Positions 16,688 through 25,263 of a DNA stretch of 64,000 nt are shown one piece after another (position 1 is the first letter of the stretch; the number at the start of each line of letters is the position of its first letter). The notes under the pieces were generated by a model. The model had not been told where the DNA came from and ran no database searches. It saw nothing but the letters and a program-made list of their open reading frames with translations. The stretch spans positions 1 through 64,000 of the forward strand of contig NZ_VNJI01000037.1 in the NCBI RefSeq assembly GCF_007786445.1. The letters are read 5' to 3'. Origin of the DNA: Paenibacillus cremeus. Its GTDB lineage: Bacteria; Bacillota; Bacilli; Paenibacillales; NBRC-103111. A program made the position numbers and the translations under genes.

Positions 16688-17839
16688 TTATTTTAAAAAC
16701 GTAGGTCTCACACTAGCGGTCGCTGCCGCTGCCGCTCCCTTGTCGGCCTGCTTGCGCTGCTTCAGCAGCCAGAGCGAGAACTCCAGCGGCCGGCGGATCG
16801 CTTTGCGGTACGTTTCCTTTTCTCCGATGCGATAAAACACTTCCCGGGACGGCTTCGGATTGACTTCCAGCAGCCACACATGACCCTTCGGGTCGACGGC
16901 CAGGTCAATGCCGACCTCGCAGAACGTGTCAAACTTCGTATCCAGATGCTCGACGACATTGAGGCCGAGCGCATATGCGGTCTCCTTGATTTCAGCGACC
17001 TTCTCGCTGGAGCCGAAGCGGGATTTCAGCAGTGAATCCATGGGCGAAGCCGTCCCGCCCCCATGCAGGTTCGAGGTCACCGACTTGCGTGGCCCGATGC
17101 GTCCGGCACAGCCGGTGATCTGCCATTGGCCTGTGCCGTCCTTTTGCACCAGCATGCGAAAATCATGCACTCGGCCGTCCTTCAGCTCTAGTTGAATGCC
17201 CTGCTGCACAATATATCGATCGTTCAGCTTCAAGGAGCTAAGCCGGGTGGCCAGCTGGGTCGCTTCCACCCGGTGCGCTGGAATGATCTGCCGAGACGGG
17301 TCGCGGCCCTGCAGAAGGAACGCCTCGCCGCCTTGCAGGCGCTGCAGCCGCAGGATGCCTCGCCCGCCCGTACCCCCTTGCGGCTTCAAATAGACCGTGC
17401 TGTACCGCTTGCAAATTTTGAGCAGCTCCTTGGAATCCTTGTAGCGCGTAGTGGAAGGAAGGTGCGGCACAATCTTTTCACTTTCCGATAAAATTTGATG
17501 CATCCGCCACTTGTTGGCCAGCGGCCGGCTGACGTAATTCAATTTCGTGAACGTGCGGCGGAAGTGAGAGATTTTACGGTAATTGTCTGCGCCGTGATAC
17601 CGGCACCGATCATAAATAATCGGCGGGAAGCCGACTTTTTTTCGTGTCCATTTGTCGGAGGCCGTGTTGTAGGTGATCGCATGGATCTGCCTCTTCGATT
17701 CATCCACATCATCGGGTGTGAACACGAGCACCTCGACGCCGAGCTTCTGACCGCTGACGCACAGCTTCCGGAAGAACGCCAGTTCCTCCAGCCGCCGCCC
17801 TGCCAAGTACAAAGCAAGTACGCCAACCTGGTAGCTCAT
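16688..17839 (-). CDS. YheC/YheD-type ATP-grasp endospore coat-associated protein, short form (paralogue 1)
   Basis: The 383-residue protein is of the YheC type, without the N-terminal domain of the long forms. The N-terminal third (VGVLALYL, then FPPIIYDRCRY) is the family preATP-grasp region. The ATP-grasp core begins near residue 145 with YLKPQGGTGGRGI, then IVQQGIQLELKDGRVHDFRMLVQ, SNLHGGG and the metal-binding EVGIDLAVDPKGHVWLLEVNPKPSRE. ATP-grasp enzymes form amide or peptide-like bonds through acyl phosphates; the substrate of this family is unknown. It is last in the transcription order. Its start lies 14 bases after the stop of the preceding paralogue, so they are cotranscribed. Confidence 0.85.
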   Translation of the reverse strand: MSYQVGVLALYLAGRRLEELAFFRKLCVSGQKLGVEVLVFTPDDVDESKRQIHAITYNTASDKWTRKKVGFPPIIYDRCRYHGADNYRKISHFRRTFTKLNYVSRPLANKWRMHQILSESEKIVPHLPSTTRYKDSKELLKICKRYSTVYLKPQGGTGGRGILRLQRLQGGEAFLLQGRDPSRQIIPAHRVEATQLATRLSSLKLNDRYIVQQGIQLELKDGRVHDFRMLVQKDGTGQWQITGCAGRIGPRKSVTSNLHGGGTASPMDSLLKSRFGSSEKVAEIKETAYALGLNVVEHLDTKFDTFCEVGIDLAVDPKGHVWLLEVNPKPSREVFYRIGEKETYRKAIRRPLEFSLWLLKQRKQADKGAAAAATASVRPTFLK

Positions 17840-17853
17840 GGGGTTTCACCTGC

Positions 17854-19044
17854 CTATCTCGCTTTTTTCTTCAAGAGTGTGGTCCCTTCCGATGGGGAAT
17901 CAGCCGATTTCTTGGCGAGGAGATTACGGCTTTGTTTAGTTAAATAAATACTATATCGGATTAGACTTTCAAGCGATTTTTTGCGGATCGGCGGCTCATC
18001 GAATTTCATCGGCTTGGAGTTAGCTTCGAAAAACCAAATGCTCCCCTCCGTGTCGACCCCCAGATCCATCGACATTTCCCCGAGCATGTTTTCGCAGGCC
18101 GATTCAATCTGCTTGGCGATGAGCAGCGCCGCCTTCTTGGCCCGGAGAATAATCCGTTTGCTCCCTTGGGTGCCAAAGGAGGAAGCCAGCAGCTTAGATG
18201 GATCGTCGATCGACCCGCCCCGCGGGACATGCGTGGTAATGCTCAGCTTGCCTGCGAGCCGTGCTCCGATGCCGGAAACGTTCCATTCACCCTTACCGTT
18301 CTTTTGCACCAGCACCCGCAGATCGAACGGACGCTGCTTGTAGCTGGAGAGGGTGATGCCCTGCTGGATAATATACTCTTTGCCGGTCGTCTGCTCACGC
18401 ACCTGCGTCCACAGCTGAGATAACGAAGGATAGCGGGAAATGTGGCTTTTCGTTTTTTCCTGGATGCTGAGCTCGTAGAGCTGGGATTTCGCCTTCTCGG
18501 TCGTAGACCGGCTGACGCGCATAATGCCTGAGCCGGCCTTGCCGCGAATCGGCTTGAGGTAAAGAGAAGGGTAGGATTGCAGCAGCTTCTCCAGATCCCT
18601 TTCGCTCGTGAGCTGCAGGGTCGCCGGGATGAACGGCTGGGTATCCTTGGATTTGTTCAGCCATTCGAACAGCGCCCACTTGTTAAAAAACGCCGGGTTA
18701 AAAAACTGGATTTGCCCATGACGCATGCACGTCTGAATAATCTGCTGCACCTCGGGCAGCAGCTCGAATTTGCGGTAGGGGATCCGGTTATAAATGACGT
18801 GCGGCAGCGGCAGCAATTCTTTTTTCCAGGTTTTGGTGAGTGGGTAGTACTTGTAGCCGATCGCCAGCTTACCGTCCAGTTTAAAATCCGAGGTCGTCAT
18901 GACGTACACCAGTACGCCATGCTCTTCCCCGGTTCGGACTAAGTCTGCAAAATTTTCCTGATTTCCGCGAAAAAGCCTCGTTTTATCCGCGTAAGTGAGA
19001 ATGGCCAGCGTCGGCTTCTGTTTCTGCTGTATGAGGACGTCCAC
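17854..19044 (-). CDS. YheC/YheD-type ATP-grasp endospore coat-associated protein, short form (paralogue 2)
   Basis: The 396-residue short form has the same order: an N-terminal segment (PTLAILTYADKTRLFRG), LPHVIYNRIPYRK, ATP-grasp loop YLKPIRGKAGSGIMRV, then IIQQGITLSSYKQRPFDLRVLVQ, THVPRGGSID, and MDLGVDTEGSIWFFEANSKPMKFD in the metal site. It starts at GTG 19044, one base after the TGA of the long form upstream (TGAGTG), with AAGGAGGG as ribosome site inside that gene, so the two are translationally linked. The IYNRIP and EANSKP motifs group it more closely with the long forms than with paralogue 1. Confidence 0.85.
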   Translation of the reverse strand: MDVLIQQKQKPTLAILTYADKTRLFRGNQENFADLVRTGEEHGVLVYVMTTSDFKLDGKLAIGYKYYPLTKTWKKELLPLPHVIYNRIPYRKFELLPEVQQIIQTCMRHGQIQFFNPAFFNKWALFEWLNKSKDTQPFIPATLQLTSERDLEKLLQSYPSLYLKPIRGKAGSGIMRVSRSTTEKAKSQLYELSIQEKTKSHISRYPSLSQLWTQVREQTTGKEYIIQQGITLSSYKQRPFDLRVLVQKNGKGEWNVSGIGARLAGKLSITTHVPRGGSIDDPSKLLASSFGTQGSKRIILRAKKAALLIAKQIESACENMLGEMSMDLGVDTEGSIWFFEANSKPMKFDEPPIRKKSLESLIRYSIYLTKQSRNLLAKKSADSPSEGTTLLKKKAR

Positions 19045-20412
19045 TCACGTATCCCTCCTTGCTCGAAAGCGGCTCAGGTAGAGACAGTAATCATAAATAT
19101 ATTGCAGCGACGCACGGCCTTGCTCCTTGAGCGCCGGATGCTTGAAGATCGAACGGCCCGGCTTGGAGTTGGCCTCGAACATCCAGATGCGCTCATTCAT
19201 ATCGATCCCGATATCAAACCCCAGCTCGCCGAGCGTGTGGCGATAGTTTCTCTCGATATCTTCCGCGAGCTTGATGGCGGACTCTTTGGCGCTCGTCAGC
19301 ACGGTGTCCGCGCGGGAGCCGAAAATTTGCTTCAGCACCTGCTCCGGTGTCATCAGCTGGCCTCCTGTGCGCACATGTGTCGTCACACTGCCTTTGCCCG
19401 CTTTCTTTGCGCCGATGGCGGCGACGACCCACTCGTTCGCGTTGTTTTTGGTCATGTGAAAACGGAAGTCGATCGGGCAGCTGTCAATCTCGATCAGACG
19501 GATCCCCTGCTGCGCAACGTAACCGTTCAGGCTGCGGACTTGCCGATTGAGATGGCTCATGAGCGAGTCGAATCTGCTAAAGCGCAGCAGCACATTCTTA
19601 TCGCTTCGGCGGAAGCGGGCGTAATAGCCGCGCTTCGGATTGTAGGTCAGCCGGTAAATGCCGATGCCGAGGCTGCCTGCGGTCGGCTTCAGGTAAATGA
19701 ATTTATGCTTCTCCAGCATTTCTTTGATTTGAGCGCTGCTCGGGTTGATTTTGGACTCCGGCACGTGTGTGAATGCGTTGGTGCCTTCGAGCAGATTATA
19801 GACGTCCCATTTATCGAAGAAGCTCCAGTTAAACAGCGGAATGCCGCGTTTGACGAATCGCTGCTTGAAAGCGCTCATGGAGGCCAGCTTTTCTGCGCTT
19901 CGGCTCGGAAGCCGGTTATAGATGACGTCCGGAAGCGGAATCACCTTGCGGACCCAGCCGCCTTCGCTTTTCGGAATGGTGGCGGTGACCGTTTCCTGCG
20001 ACCAGTTTACATCGCTGGGCGAGAAGCCGAAATAGAAGGCTTTATCGCTATTCACGCGCATAAACGAACGGATAAACTCCGTGCGGGAGCCGAACGGGGC
20101 TTCGCTGCTGCGGTTTACACTCGTGAGGATCCCGATCATCGGGCCGAGCCGGAGCTCTTTTCCATCGTGGCTCACGATCATGCTGGTTCCGAGCCTCGGC
20201 AAGCGAAGCTGGTTGCTTAGGGAATGAGGCAAATACAGATGGTTGCCGCTTTTTTTCAGCAGCTTGAGTCCTAACGCGACACTCTTGCTACCGAGCATCA
20301 ACGTCACGTTTCTGGTTTTGGCCAGCTTGAGGGCGTCCGCTAGATCGCTAGACAAGTAAAGCATTCTATCCTGCCGCTGGGTGACATGAATCGTGCAAGT
20401 TGTCAAACTCAT
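19045..20412 (-). CDS. YheD-type ATP-grasp endospore coat-associated protein, long form (paralogue 3)
   Basis: The 455-residue long form has about 90 extra N-terminal residues, a beta-rich domain (MLYLSSDLADALKLAKTRNV, then HLYLPHSLSNQLRLPRLG and RLGPMIGILT). The ATP-grasp part follows: PLPDVIYNRLPSRS, YLKPTAGSLGIGIYRL, VAQQGIRLIEIDSCPIDFRFHM, THVRTGGQL and FDIGIDMNERIWMFEANSKPGRS. TCAGGAGG lies six bases before the ATG. Immediately upstream is a hairpin repeat unit (20429-20460). It is the first gene of the second sub-block, separated from paralogue 4 by 234 bases. Confidence 0.85.
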   Translation of the reverse strand: MSLTTCTIHVTQRQDRMLYLSSDLADALKLAKTRNVTLMLGSKSVALGLKLLKKSGNHLYLPHSLSNQLRLPRLGTSMIVSHDGKELRLGPMIGILTSVNRSSEAPFGSRTEFIRSFMRVNSDKAFYFGFSPSDVNWSQETVTATIPKSEGGWVRKVIPLPDVIYNRLPSRSAEKLASMSAFKQRFVKRGIPLFNWSFFDKWDVYNLLEGTNAFTHVPESKINPSSAQIKEMLEKHKFIYLKPTAGSLGIGIYRLTYNPKRGYYARFRRSDKNVLLRFSRFDSLMSHLNRQVRSLNGYVAQQGIRLIEIDSCPIDFRFHMTKNNANEWVVAAIGAKKAGKGSVTTHVRTGGQLMTPEQVLKQIFGSRADTVLTSAKESAIKLAEDIERNYRHTLGELGFDIGIDMNERIWMFEANSKPGRSIFKHPALKEQGRASLQYIYDYCLYLSRFRARRDT

Positions 20413-20428
20413 GTTGAACCTCCTGAGA

Positions 20429-20460
20429 GTTTTGCCGCAGGCAAAACTGGCTTCGTAAGG
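20429..20460 (-). repeat. Hairpin repeat unit in front of a YheD-type Shine-Dalgarno
   Basis: Read on the minus strand it is CCTTACGAAGCCA, then GTTTTGCC-TGC-GGCAAAAC, then CTCTCAGGAGG, the ribosome site of the gene starting at 20412. The CTTACGAAG lead and the 8-base stem match the tandem units at 12825-12940. The hairpin ends four bases before the Shine-Dalgarno. The remaining bases of this gap (20461-20646) show no other recognisable feature. Confidence 0.65.
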
Positions 20461-20646
20461 ATGTGCGTTTCGTAGGTCGTGAAGCTAAAAAGAAAAAGTA
20501 AGCGAAAGGGGGACAGCGTGTGAAAGGATGACGGGTGTGAAGGGGAGAGGGTGTTTGCGGTGTGTGAAGGTGGGTGTTCCGCTGAATGAAAAACGTAATT
20601 TATCGCATGAAACGGAATCGTGCTCCGTTGGTTGGTAGCCAGGTCG

Positions 20647-21840
20647 TTAGCGCGCGTTGATGTTGCGCTGGCGTTCGGTTACGGCCGGTTGCAGCTGTGT
20701 GAGTAGAAATCGCGCATACCGGATCGGATTCGCGATCGCTTCGTGTCTGCCGTGGTGATCCTGTACATAAGTAAAAATGGAGCGGCCAGGTTTGGAATTC
20801 ACCTCAAGGATCCAAATATTGCCGCCGGTGTCGACACCAAAGTCAATGCCGAGCTCAGCGAGCCGCCCGTGACGGGATTCAAGCGCCTCCGGCAGCTGCA
20901 GGGCGAGCCGCGTAAGCTCGCGCTGCAGCTCCTCGGCGCGGGCTGGCCCGAACTCGCGGGCCAGAAAACCTTCGGCGGGCAGCGCGGTGCCCCCGCCGTG
21001 CAGGTTCGAGGTCAGGCTGCCGCCCTGACCTCGGCGGACGGCCATGCCGGTCAGCTGCCAGCGACCGGCGCCGTCTTTTTGCACCAGCGCACGCACGTCG
21101 TACGCGTCGCCGGTGCGGGTCTGCAGCAGCAGATACTGCTGCAGCAAATAGCTGCGCTGCGCCACGAAGCGGCGCAGCCAGCGCAACAGCGCGGCCTCGC
21201 CCGCGAAGCGGCGCTCGAGGCCGCGGTTGCGCGCGTCGCGCCCGCGCACGGAGAACGACGCCCCGGCGTCGTTCTCCGTGCTCCCGGGCGCATCCGCGCC
21301 TTCGCGGCGCACGAGCAGCACGCCGCGGCCTTGCGAGCCGCCCTGCGGCTTCAAGACCGCCTCCCGGCGGTCCTGAAGCCAGGCGGCGAGCGTGCGCATG
21401 CTGCGCAGCACCTGCGTCTGCGGCAGGTAGCGGTCGAAGCGGCCGTCCCGGCGGAGCAGCTGCTCCGTGTCCCACTTGCCTTTTAGACCGCAGCCCAGCA
21501 GCCGAACGGAGCGGTGCTCCTGCAAGCGACGCAGTGCCAGACGATACTCGGCGTACTGCTGCTTTGACGTAAAGAAGCATCGGTCATACACAAGCGCCGG
21601 GAGGGGGAAACGACCCGGGACCCAGCCGTGCGCGTCGTCGTAGGTGAAGCCGAAGACCTCCAGGTGCGGCCAATCGAAGCCCTGCGGGGTAAACACGAAG
21701 ACGGTCAGTCCGCTCCGTCGGCCATACAAACAGAGCCGACGATAGAAATCCCGGTTCAAAAACGGCGGATCGTCCTCCGTCTGGGTCGTCAAAATACCCA
21801 TCGCATGTTGACCGCTGTGCTGCCAAGAAGGCCTCCACAT
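20647..21840 (-). CDS. YheC/YheD-type ATP-grasp endospore coat-associated protein, short form (paralogue 4)
   Basis: The 397-residue short form has an N-terminal AMGILTTQTEDDPPFLNRDFYRRL, PLPALVYDRCF, ATP-grasp loop LKPQGGSQGRGVLLV, LLQQYLLLQTRTGDAYDVRALVQ, SNLHGGGTA and LGIDFGVDTGGNIWILEVNSKPGRS. The SNLHGGGTA block pairs it with paralogue 1. The ATG at 21840 is favoured over GTG 21849 because GGAGG directly abuts the GTG but is well spaced for the ATG. The middle (about 20880-21480) is much richer in G+C and in Arg/Ala codons than the sister genes, and it carries an insertion of about 25 residues (GADAPGSTENDAGASF region). It starts 18 bases after the paralogue 5 stop. Confidence 0.83.
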   Translation of the reverse strand: MWRPSWQHSGQHAMGILTTQTEDDPPFLNRDFYRRLCLYGRRSGLTVFVFTPQGFDWPHLEVFGFTYDDAHGWVPGRFPLPALVYDRCFFTSKQQYAEYRLALRRLQEHRSVRLLGCGLKGKWDTEQLLRRDGRFDRYLPQTQVLRSMRTLAAWLQDRREAVLKPQGGSQGRGVLLVRREGADAPGSTENDAGASFSVRGRDARNRGLERRFAGEAALLRWLRRFVAQRSYLLQQYLLLQTRTGDAYDVRALVQKDGAGRWQLTGMAVRRGQGGSLTSNLHGGGTALPAEGFLAREFGPARAEELQRELTRLALQLPEALESRHGRLAELGIDFGVDTGGNIWILEVNSKPGRSIFTYVQDHHGRHEAIANPIRYARFLLTQLQPAVTERQRNINAR

Positions 21841-21858
21841 ACGCCTCACCTCCGACGA

Positions 21859-23232
21859 TTAAAACTTGGAAATAAATCGAGCATACTGCACCAGCCGCTT
21901 CACGGAAGGCCGTATTTTGCGCTCTTCCGCCGATAGCGGGGTATTGTCATCCTTGGACGGCTTGGAATTCACTTCAATCAGCCACACCCGGCCTTGGGTA
22001 TCCAAGGCCAAATCAATGCCCAGCTCGGCAAAATGCCCCGAAACCTGCGTCTCGATCCCCTTGGCGATGCGGAGCGCGGCCAGCTGCAGCTTGGAGTAGC
22101 CGCCGCTTGCCGCCGCCGTACCGGCTCGGGAGAGCGCCTCCTTCACCGTGCTGAGCGTGCCGCCCCGCGCCAGATTGGAGACGAAATGATCGTTGCCCGC
22201 AATGCGGGCGACAATGGAGGTGATTTTCCAGGCTCCGGCTTCATCCCGCTGCACCAGTGCCCGAAAATCGACCGGCCGCCCGCCTACCGTCAGCAGATTG
22301 ATGCCTTGCTGGATCTGGTAGTTTTGCGATTTGATCTTGCCGGAGATGGCCGAGAACAGCGTGCTCAGACTGGGGTACGACTGCCGGCGCGCCCCGCTCA
22401 AATCCGTAAAATGGCACGTATACGTGCCTTCCGGATTGCGGCGGATGCGGATAATGCCCTTGCCTAAGCTGCCTGTGATCGGCTTGAGAAAGACGACGGG
22501 GTGCTTGACGCACATCATTTTCAGCAGCTGGGGGCTCTTGAGCAAATACGATTCCGGCAAATACACCTGAAGGCCGCTTTCCTTCCGCAGCGCGTCGAAC
22601 ACTTCCGTTTTGTTCAAATATTTCTCGTTAAAAAAAATGGCGCTATGCTCGGATTTGGCGTACCCGAGAAACTGCTGCACGTTGACCTGGTTTTCCAGCT
22701 TCCGCGAGGTCAGACGGTTGTAAATCACGTTCGGAATGGGGAAGGTGGATCGGACCCATTTGTTCGTATACTGCCAGCCTCGGATCGTCTCGCTTTGGCT
22801 TTGCACATCATCCGGCGTGCAAAAAAAGACCGCAGCGCCATAAAGCTTGCAAGCGTCCGTCAGTTCCCTGGTAAACGCGGTGCTGGCACCGAACGGTTTA
22901 TCTGGGTTAGAGGTGTATACGCGGCTGACCAGCACGCCGATGAGCGGTCCGATCAGCAGCTGCCGGGTACCGGGGCGGTACTGAAGGCACAGCTGGTCGC
23001 CATGGGTTAGCCCCCAGCGGGAAAGCAGCGGCTCGCTGATACGCATGACGCTGGCCGTCTGGGATACGGGAACGACCATAACCTCCTGTTGGTATGAACC
23101 GTATTGTAGCTGCAGAGACTGGCGGAGAGGAATTTTCCACTTTTTTGCTATGGCTTCGCTGAGCATGATGGCTGAGCCGTCCATGGAGATGCTGGGACTT
23201 TGTAGTTGCAACTTTACCTTCGTTCTTTTCAT
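21859..23232 (-). CDS. YheD-type ATP-grasp endospore coat-associated protein, long form (paralogue 5)
   Basis: The 457-residue long form has an N-terminal beta-rich domain of about 95 residues (SIMLSEAIAKKWKIP-like, ending IGPLIGVLVSRV). The ATP-grasp part carries PIPNVIYNRLTSRK, FLKPITGSLGKGIIRI, QIQQGINLLTVGGRPVDFRALVQ, SNLARGGTL and LGIDLALDTQGRVWLIEVNSKPSKD. It is first in the transcription order of the cluster, so its upstream region (23233-23340) should carry the main promoter. GGAAGGAG lies before the ATG. Confidence 0.85.
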   Translation of the reverse strand: MKRTKVKLQLQSPSISMDGSAIMLSEAIAKKWKIPLRQSLQLQYGSYQQEVMVVPVSQTASVMRISEPLLSRWGLTHGDQLCLQYRPGTRQLLIGPLIGVLVSRVYTSNPDKPFGASTAFTRELTDACKLYGAAVFFCTPDDVQSQSETIRGWQYTNKWVRSTFPIPNVIYNRLTSRKLENQVNVQQFLGYAKSEHSAIFFNEKYLNKTEVFDALRKESGLQVYLPESYLLKSPQLLKMMCVKHPVVFLKPITGSLGKGIIRIRRNPEGTYTCHFTDLSGARRQSYPSLSTLFSAISGKIKSQNYQIQQGINLLTVGGRPVDFRALVQRDEAGAWKITSIVARIAGNDHFVSNLARGGTLSTVKEALSRAGTAAASGGYSKLQLAALRIAKGIETQVSGHFAELGIDLALDTQGRVWLIEVNSKPSKDDNTPLSAEERKIRPSVKRLVQYARFISKF

Positions 23233-23308
23233 GCGGAACTCCTTCCCAGCATCGATTTGCCGTAGAGACAGCCCCTAAATGCTTGGAACAATGACAAACG
23301 AACTACTT

Positions 23309-23337
23309 CATCATATGAGGACGCTTACCCCTTGGTG
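23309..23337 (-). promoter_or_regulatory. Candidate sigma-K promoter of the yheC/yheD cluster
   Basis: Minus-strand reading gives CACC (23337-23334), 16 bases, CATATGATG (23317-23309), close to the late mother-cell pattern mACm-N16-CATANNNTA with only the last base differing. It lies about 77 bases before the first gene of the cluster, which encodes predicted coat-associated proteins. Confidence 0.5.
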
Positions 23338-23410
23338 AAAGGAAACTGTGCCAAACCTGCAAGTGCGAAGGGGACAGACGGAAGGGAGGGACATGAGCTG
23401 GGGAAAACGC

Positions 23411-23450
23411 AAAAAAAGAGCGCGAAAGCTGCCTCCAGCCCGCACGCTCT
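23411..23450 (-). terminator. Terminator of the Cof-type phosphatase gene
   Basis: Minus-strand stem AGAGCGTGCG / CGCGCTCT followed by seven T residues, 29 bases after the stop. Confidence 0.75.
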
Positions 23451-23478
23451 TCCGTCAGCGCTAAACGCTGCTATATGT

Positions 23479-24291
23479 CTACTGCTTCTTCACAAGCTCC
23501 TGCTCGTTGTGGCGGAACACCCAATCCAGCGCTTCCGCCACGCTGCCAACCGTCCGAGCGGCGTGGCGCTGCACCTCCGGGTGGCTCGTAGCCATCGCGA
23601 AGCTATGCGGCGTGACCGCGAACATAGACAAGTCGTTGAACGCATCGCCGAAGCAGGCCGATTCCTCCGGACGCACCCCAAGGAGCTCTCGCAGGGCGTT
23701 CAGACCGGCGCCTTTGGAGCTTTGACGCGGCATGACGTCCAGACAGTTGACATCGGAGATGTACACGTCGACCGCGTCTCCATGCTCCGCCTCCAGCGCT
23801 TGCTTCAGCTCGAGCAGCCGGGGAACCTCGCCGATATACGAGATTTTGCCGCAAATCAGCTCCCGGCCAAGAATCTCCAGCATGTTCGTCGCTTCCTCCA
23901 AGGGAGCCATCAGATTGGCTTGAAGCGGCCGGGTGCGATCATCCAGCTGCTGGACGATATAGCTGTCCGGTCCGGCAATCACGGTGAGGAGTGGTGTACC
24001 TTCCGCTGCTTCTGCGAGGCGAACGATCAGCTCTCGCTCGAAGGCGGCGGACTGCAGCAGCGTCCCGTCTTTCAGATGCACGTAGGCGCCATTTTGTGAA
24101 ATCGCGTGAGCGGGCAGCGCCAGCTCCTGGGCGATGACGGTTATCTCCGGCCGCATCCGTCCCGACGCGAACGCCACGGTAATGCCGAGCTCCTCCGCCT
24201 TCAGCAGCGCCTGCCGGTCTTCTTCGCGGATCGACTTGGTATGACCGACCAGCAGGGTGCCGTCCAAATCGCTGACAACCAGTTTAATCAT
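23479..24291 (-). CDS. Cof-type HAD-IIB family phosphatase
   Basis: The 270-residue phosphatase of the Cof/YidA group has motif I VVSDLDGTLL, motif II ASGR (VAFASGRM), motif III Lys near QSSKGAGLNAL and motif IV FGDAFNDLSMF. The large C2B cap lies between motifs II and III. Members dephosphorylate sugar phosphates, phosphorylated vitamins or similar metabolites. AAAGGAGAG lies before the ATG. It lies 15 bases downstream of the DeoR-type gene and is probably cotranscribed, suggesting a sugar-phosphate substrate. Confidence 0.88.
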   Translation of the reverse strand: MIKLVVSDLDGTLLVGHTKSIREEDRQALLKAEELGITVAFASGRMRPEITVIAQELALPAHAISQNGAYVHLKDGTLLQSAAFERELIVRLAEAAEGTPLLTVIAGPDSYIVQQLDDRTRPLQANLMAPLEEATNMLEILGRELICGKISYIGEVPRLLELKQALEAEHGDAVDVYISDVNCLDVMPRQSSKGAGLNALRELLGVRPEESACFGDAFNDLSMFAVTPHSFAMATSHPEVQRHAARTVGSVAEALDWVFRHNEQELVKKQ

Positions 24292-24306
24292 GGTTCATCT
24301 CTCCTT

Positions 24307-25068
24307 TTATATAGCTGCAATCATGATGTTGATATCGTGCTGAAGGAGCGCTTCCTTCATTCGTTCCTCCGGCTCCCGGTCGGTGATGAGAATATCGATG
24401 CTCTCCAGCCCGGCCACGCGAAAAAACTGCCGCATCCCAAACTTCGTATGATCCGCCAGCACAATCACTTGGTCCGCCCGCTGGATCATCTCGCGCATGG
24501 CGTAGCCTTCTTCCTCGTACGGGTTTGTGATACCGTCCGGCGTAATCCCGCTGGTGCCGAGGATCAGCTTATCCGCCTGATAATCGCGCAGCATATCGAG
24601 CGTTCGCGCCCCGTATATAAAACGGTGCCTCGGGTGAACCTTGCCGCCCAGCAAATGGACGTCGATCCCTGGGCGCTCGTATAGAATTCCGGCAATATCG
24701 ATAGAATTGGTGACAAGCACGTGGCCTTCCGTCCGGATATGCTCCGCCGCGTGAAGCACCGTCGTGGAGGCGTCCATGAACAGGTAATCGCCGTTTTTGA
24801 GCAGGGAGGCTGCGAGCCGTCCGATCGCCTGCTTGATCTGGGGCTCGGATTGAAGCCGATCGCCATAGCTGGACACCTCCTTGTTCAAGGTAGGCCAGAT
24901 GGCGCCACCGCGGGTACGGAGAATTTTGCCGAGCTCCTCCAGCTTTACAATATCCCGCCGGGCCGTATCCCGGGACACCTCGAACAGCTCGCAGATGTCC
25001 TCGATCGAAATGCGATGATGCTGCTGCATATGCTGCAAAATGCCCTGTAGTCGTTCCTCTTGATACAT
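24307..25068 (-). CDS. DeoR family transcriptional regulator
   Basis: The 253-residue protein has an N-terminal winged helix (residues 4-58; RLQGILQHMQQHHRISIEDICELFEVSRDTARRDIVKLEE, RTRGGAI) and a C-terminal sugar-phosphate-sensing DeoRC domain (about 75-235; FMDASTTVLHAAEHI, VTNSIDIAGIL, LLGGKVHPRHRFIYG, ADHTKFG). It usually represses a neighbouring sugar operon and is released by a phosphorylated sugar. The open frame extends to 25137, but AAAGGAGAAGG before ATG 25068 sets the start. It is the first gene of a two-gene operon with the Cof-type phosphatase. Confidence 0.9.
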   Translation of the reverse strand: MYQEERLQGILQHMQQHHRISIEDICELFEVSRDTARRDIVKLEELGKILRTRGGAIWPTLNKEVSSYGDRLQSEPQIKQAIGRLAASLLKNGDYLFMDASTTVLHAAEHIRTEGHVLVTNSIDIAGILYERPGIDVHLLGGKVHPRHRFIYGARTLDMLRDYQADKLILGTSGITPDGITNPYEEEGYAMREMIQRADQVIVLADHTKFGMRQFFRVAGLESIDILITDREPEERMKEALLQHDINIMIAAI

Positions 25069-25263
25069 GAGCTTGAAACCTTCTCCTTTCAAACTTCCTG
25101 ATGAGCAGGGAGCTGCACGTATGAATAAGGAAATCATAAGTTAATCGCTTGAATTGTGCAAGTAAAAATAAGTAATTGTAAGCAAAATGGGTAAGCCTCG
25201 CGAAAAAATCCCGTAATGTGTTACAATGACAGGTAAAATGTTTCAGAGGAAGGATAGAGATTT

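Noticed and set aside
19102-20220. A 372-codon plus-strand frame within the yheC/yheD cluster
   Set aside because: Antisense to a long-form ATP-grasp gene with all motifs present; no ribosome site.
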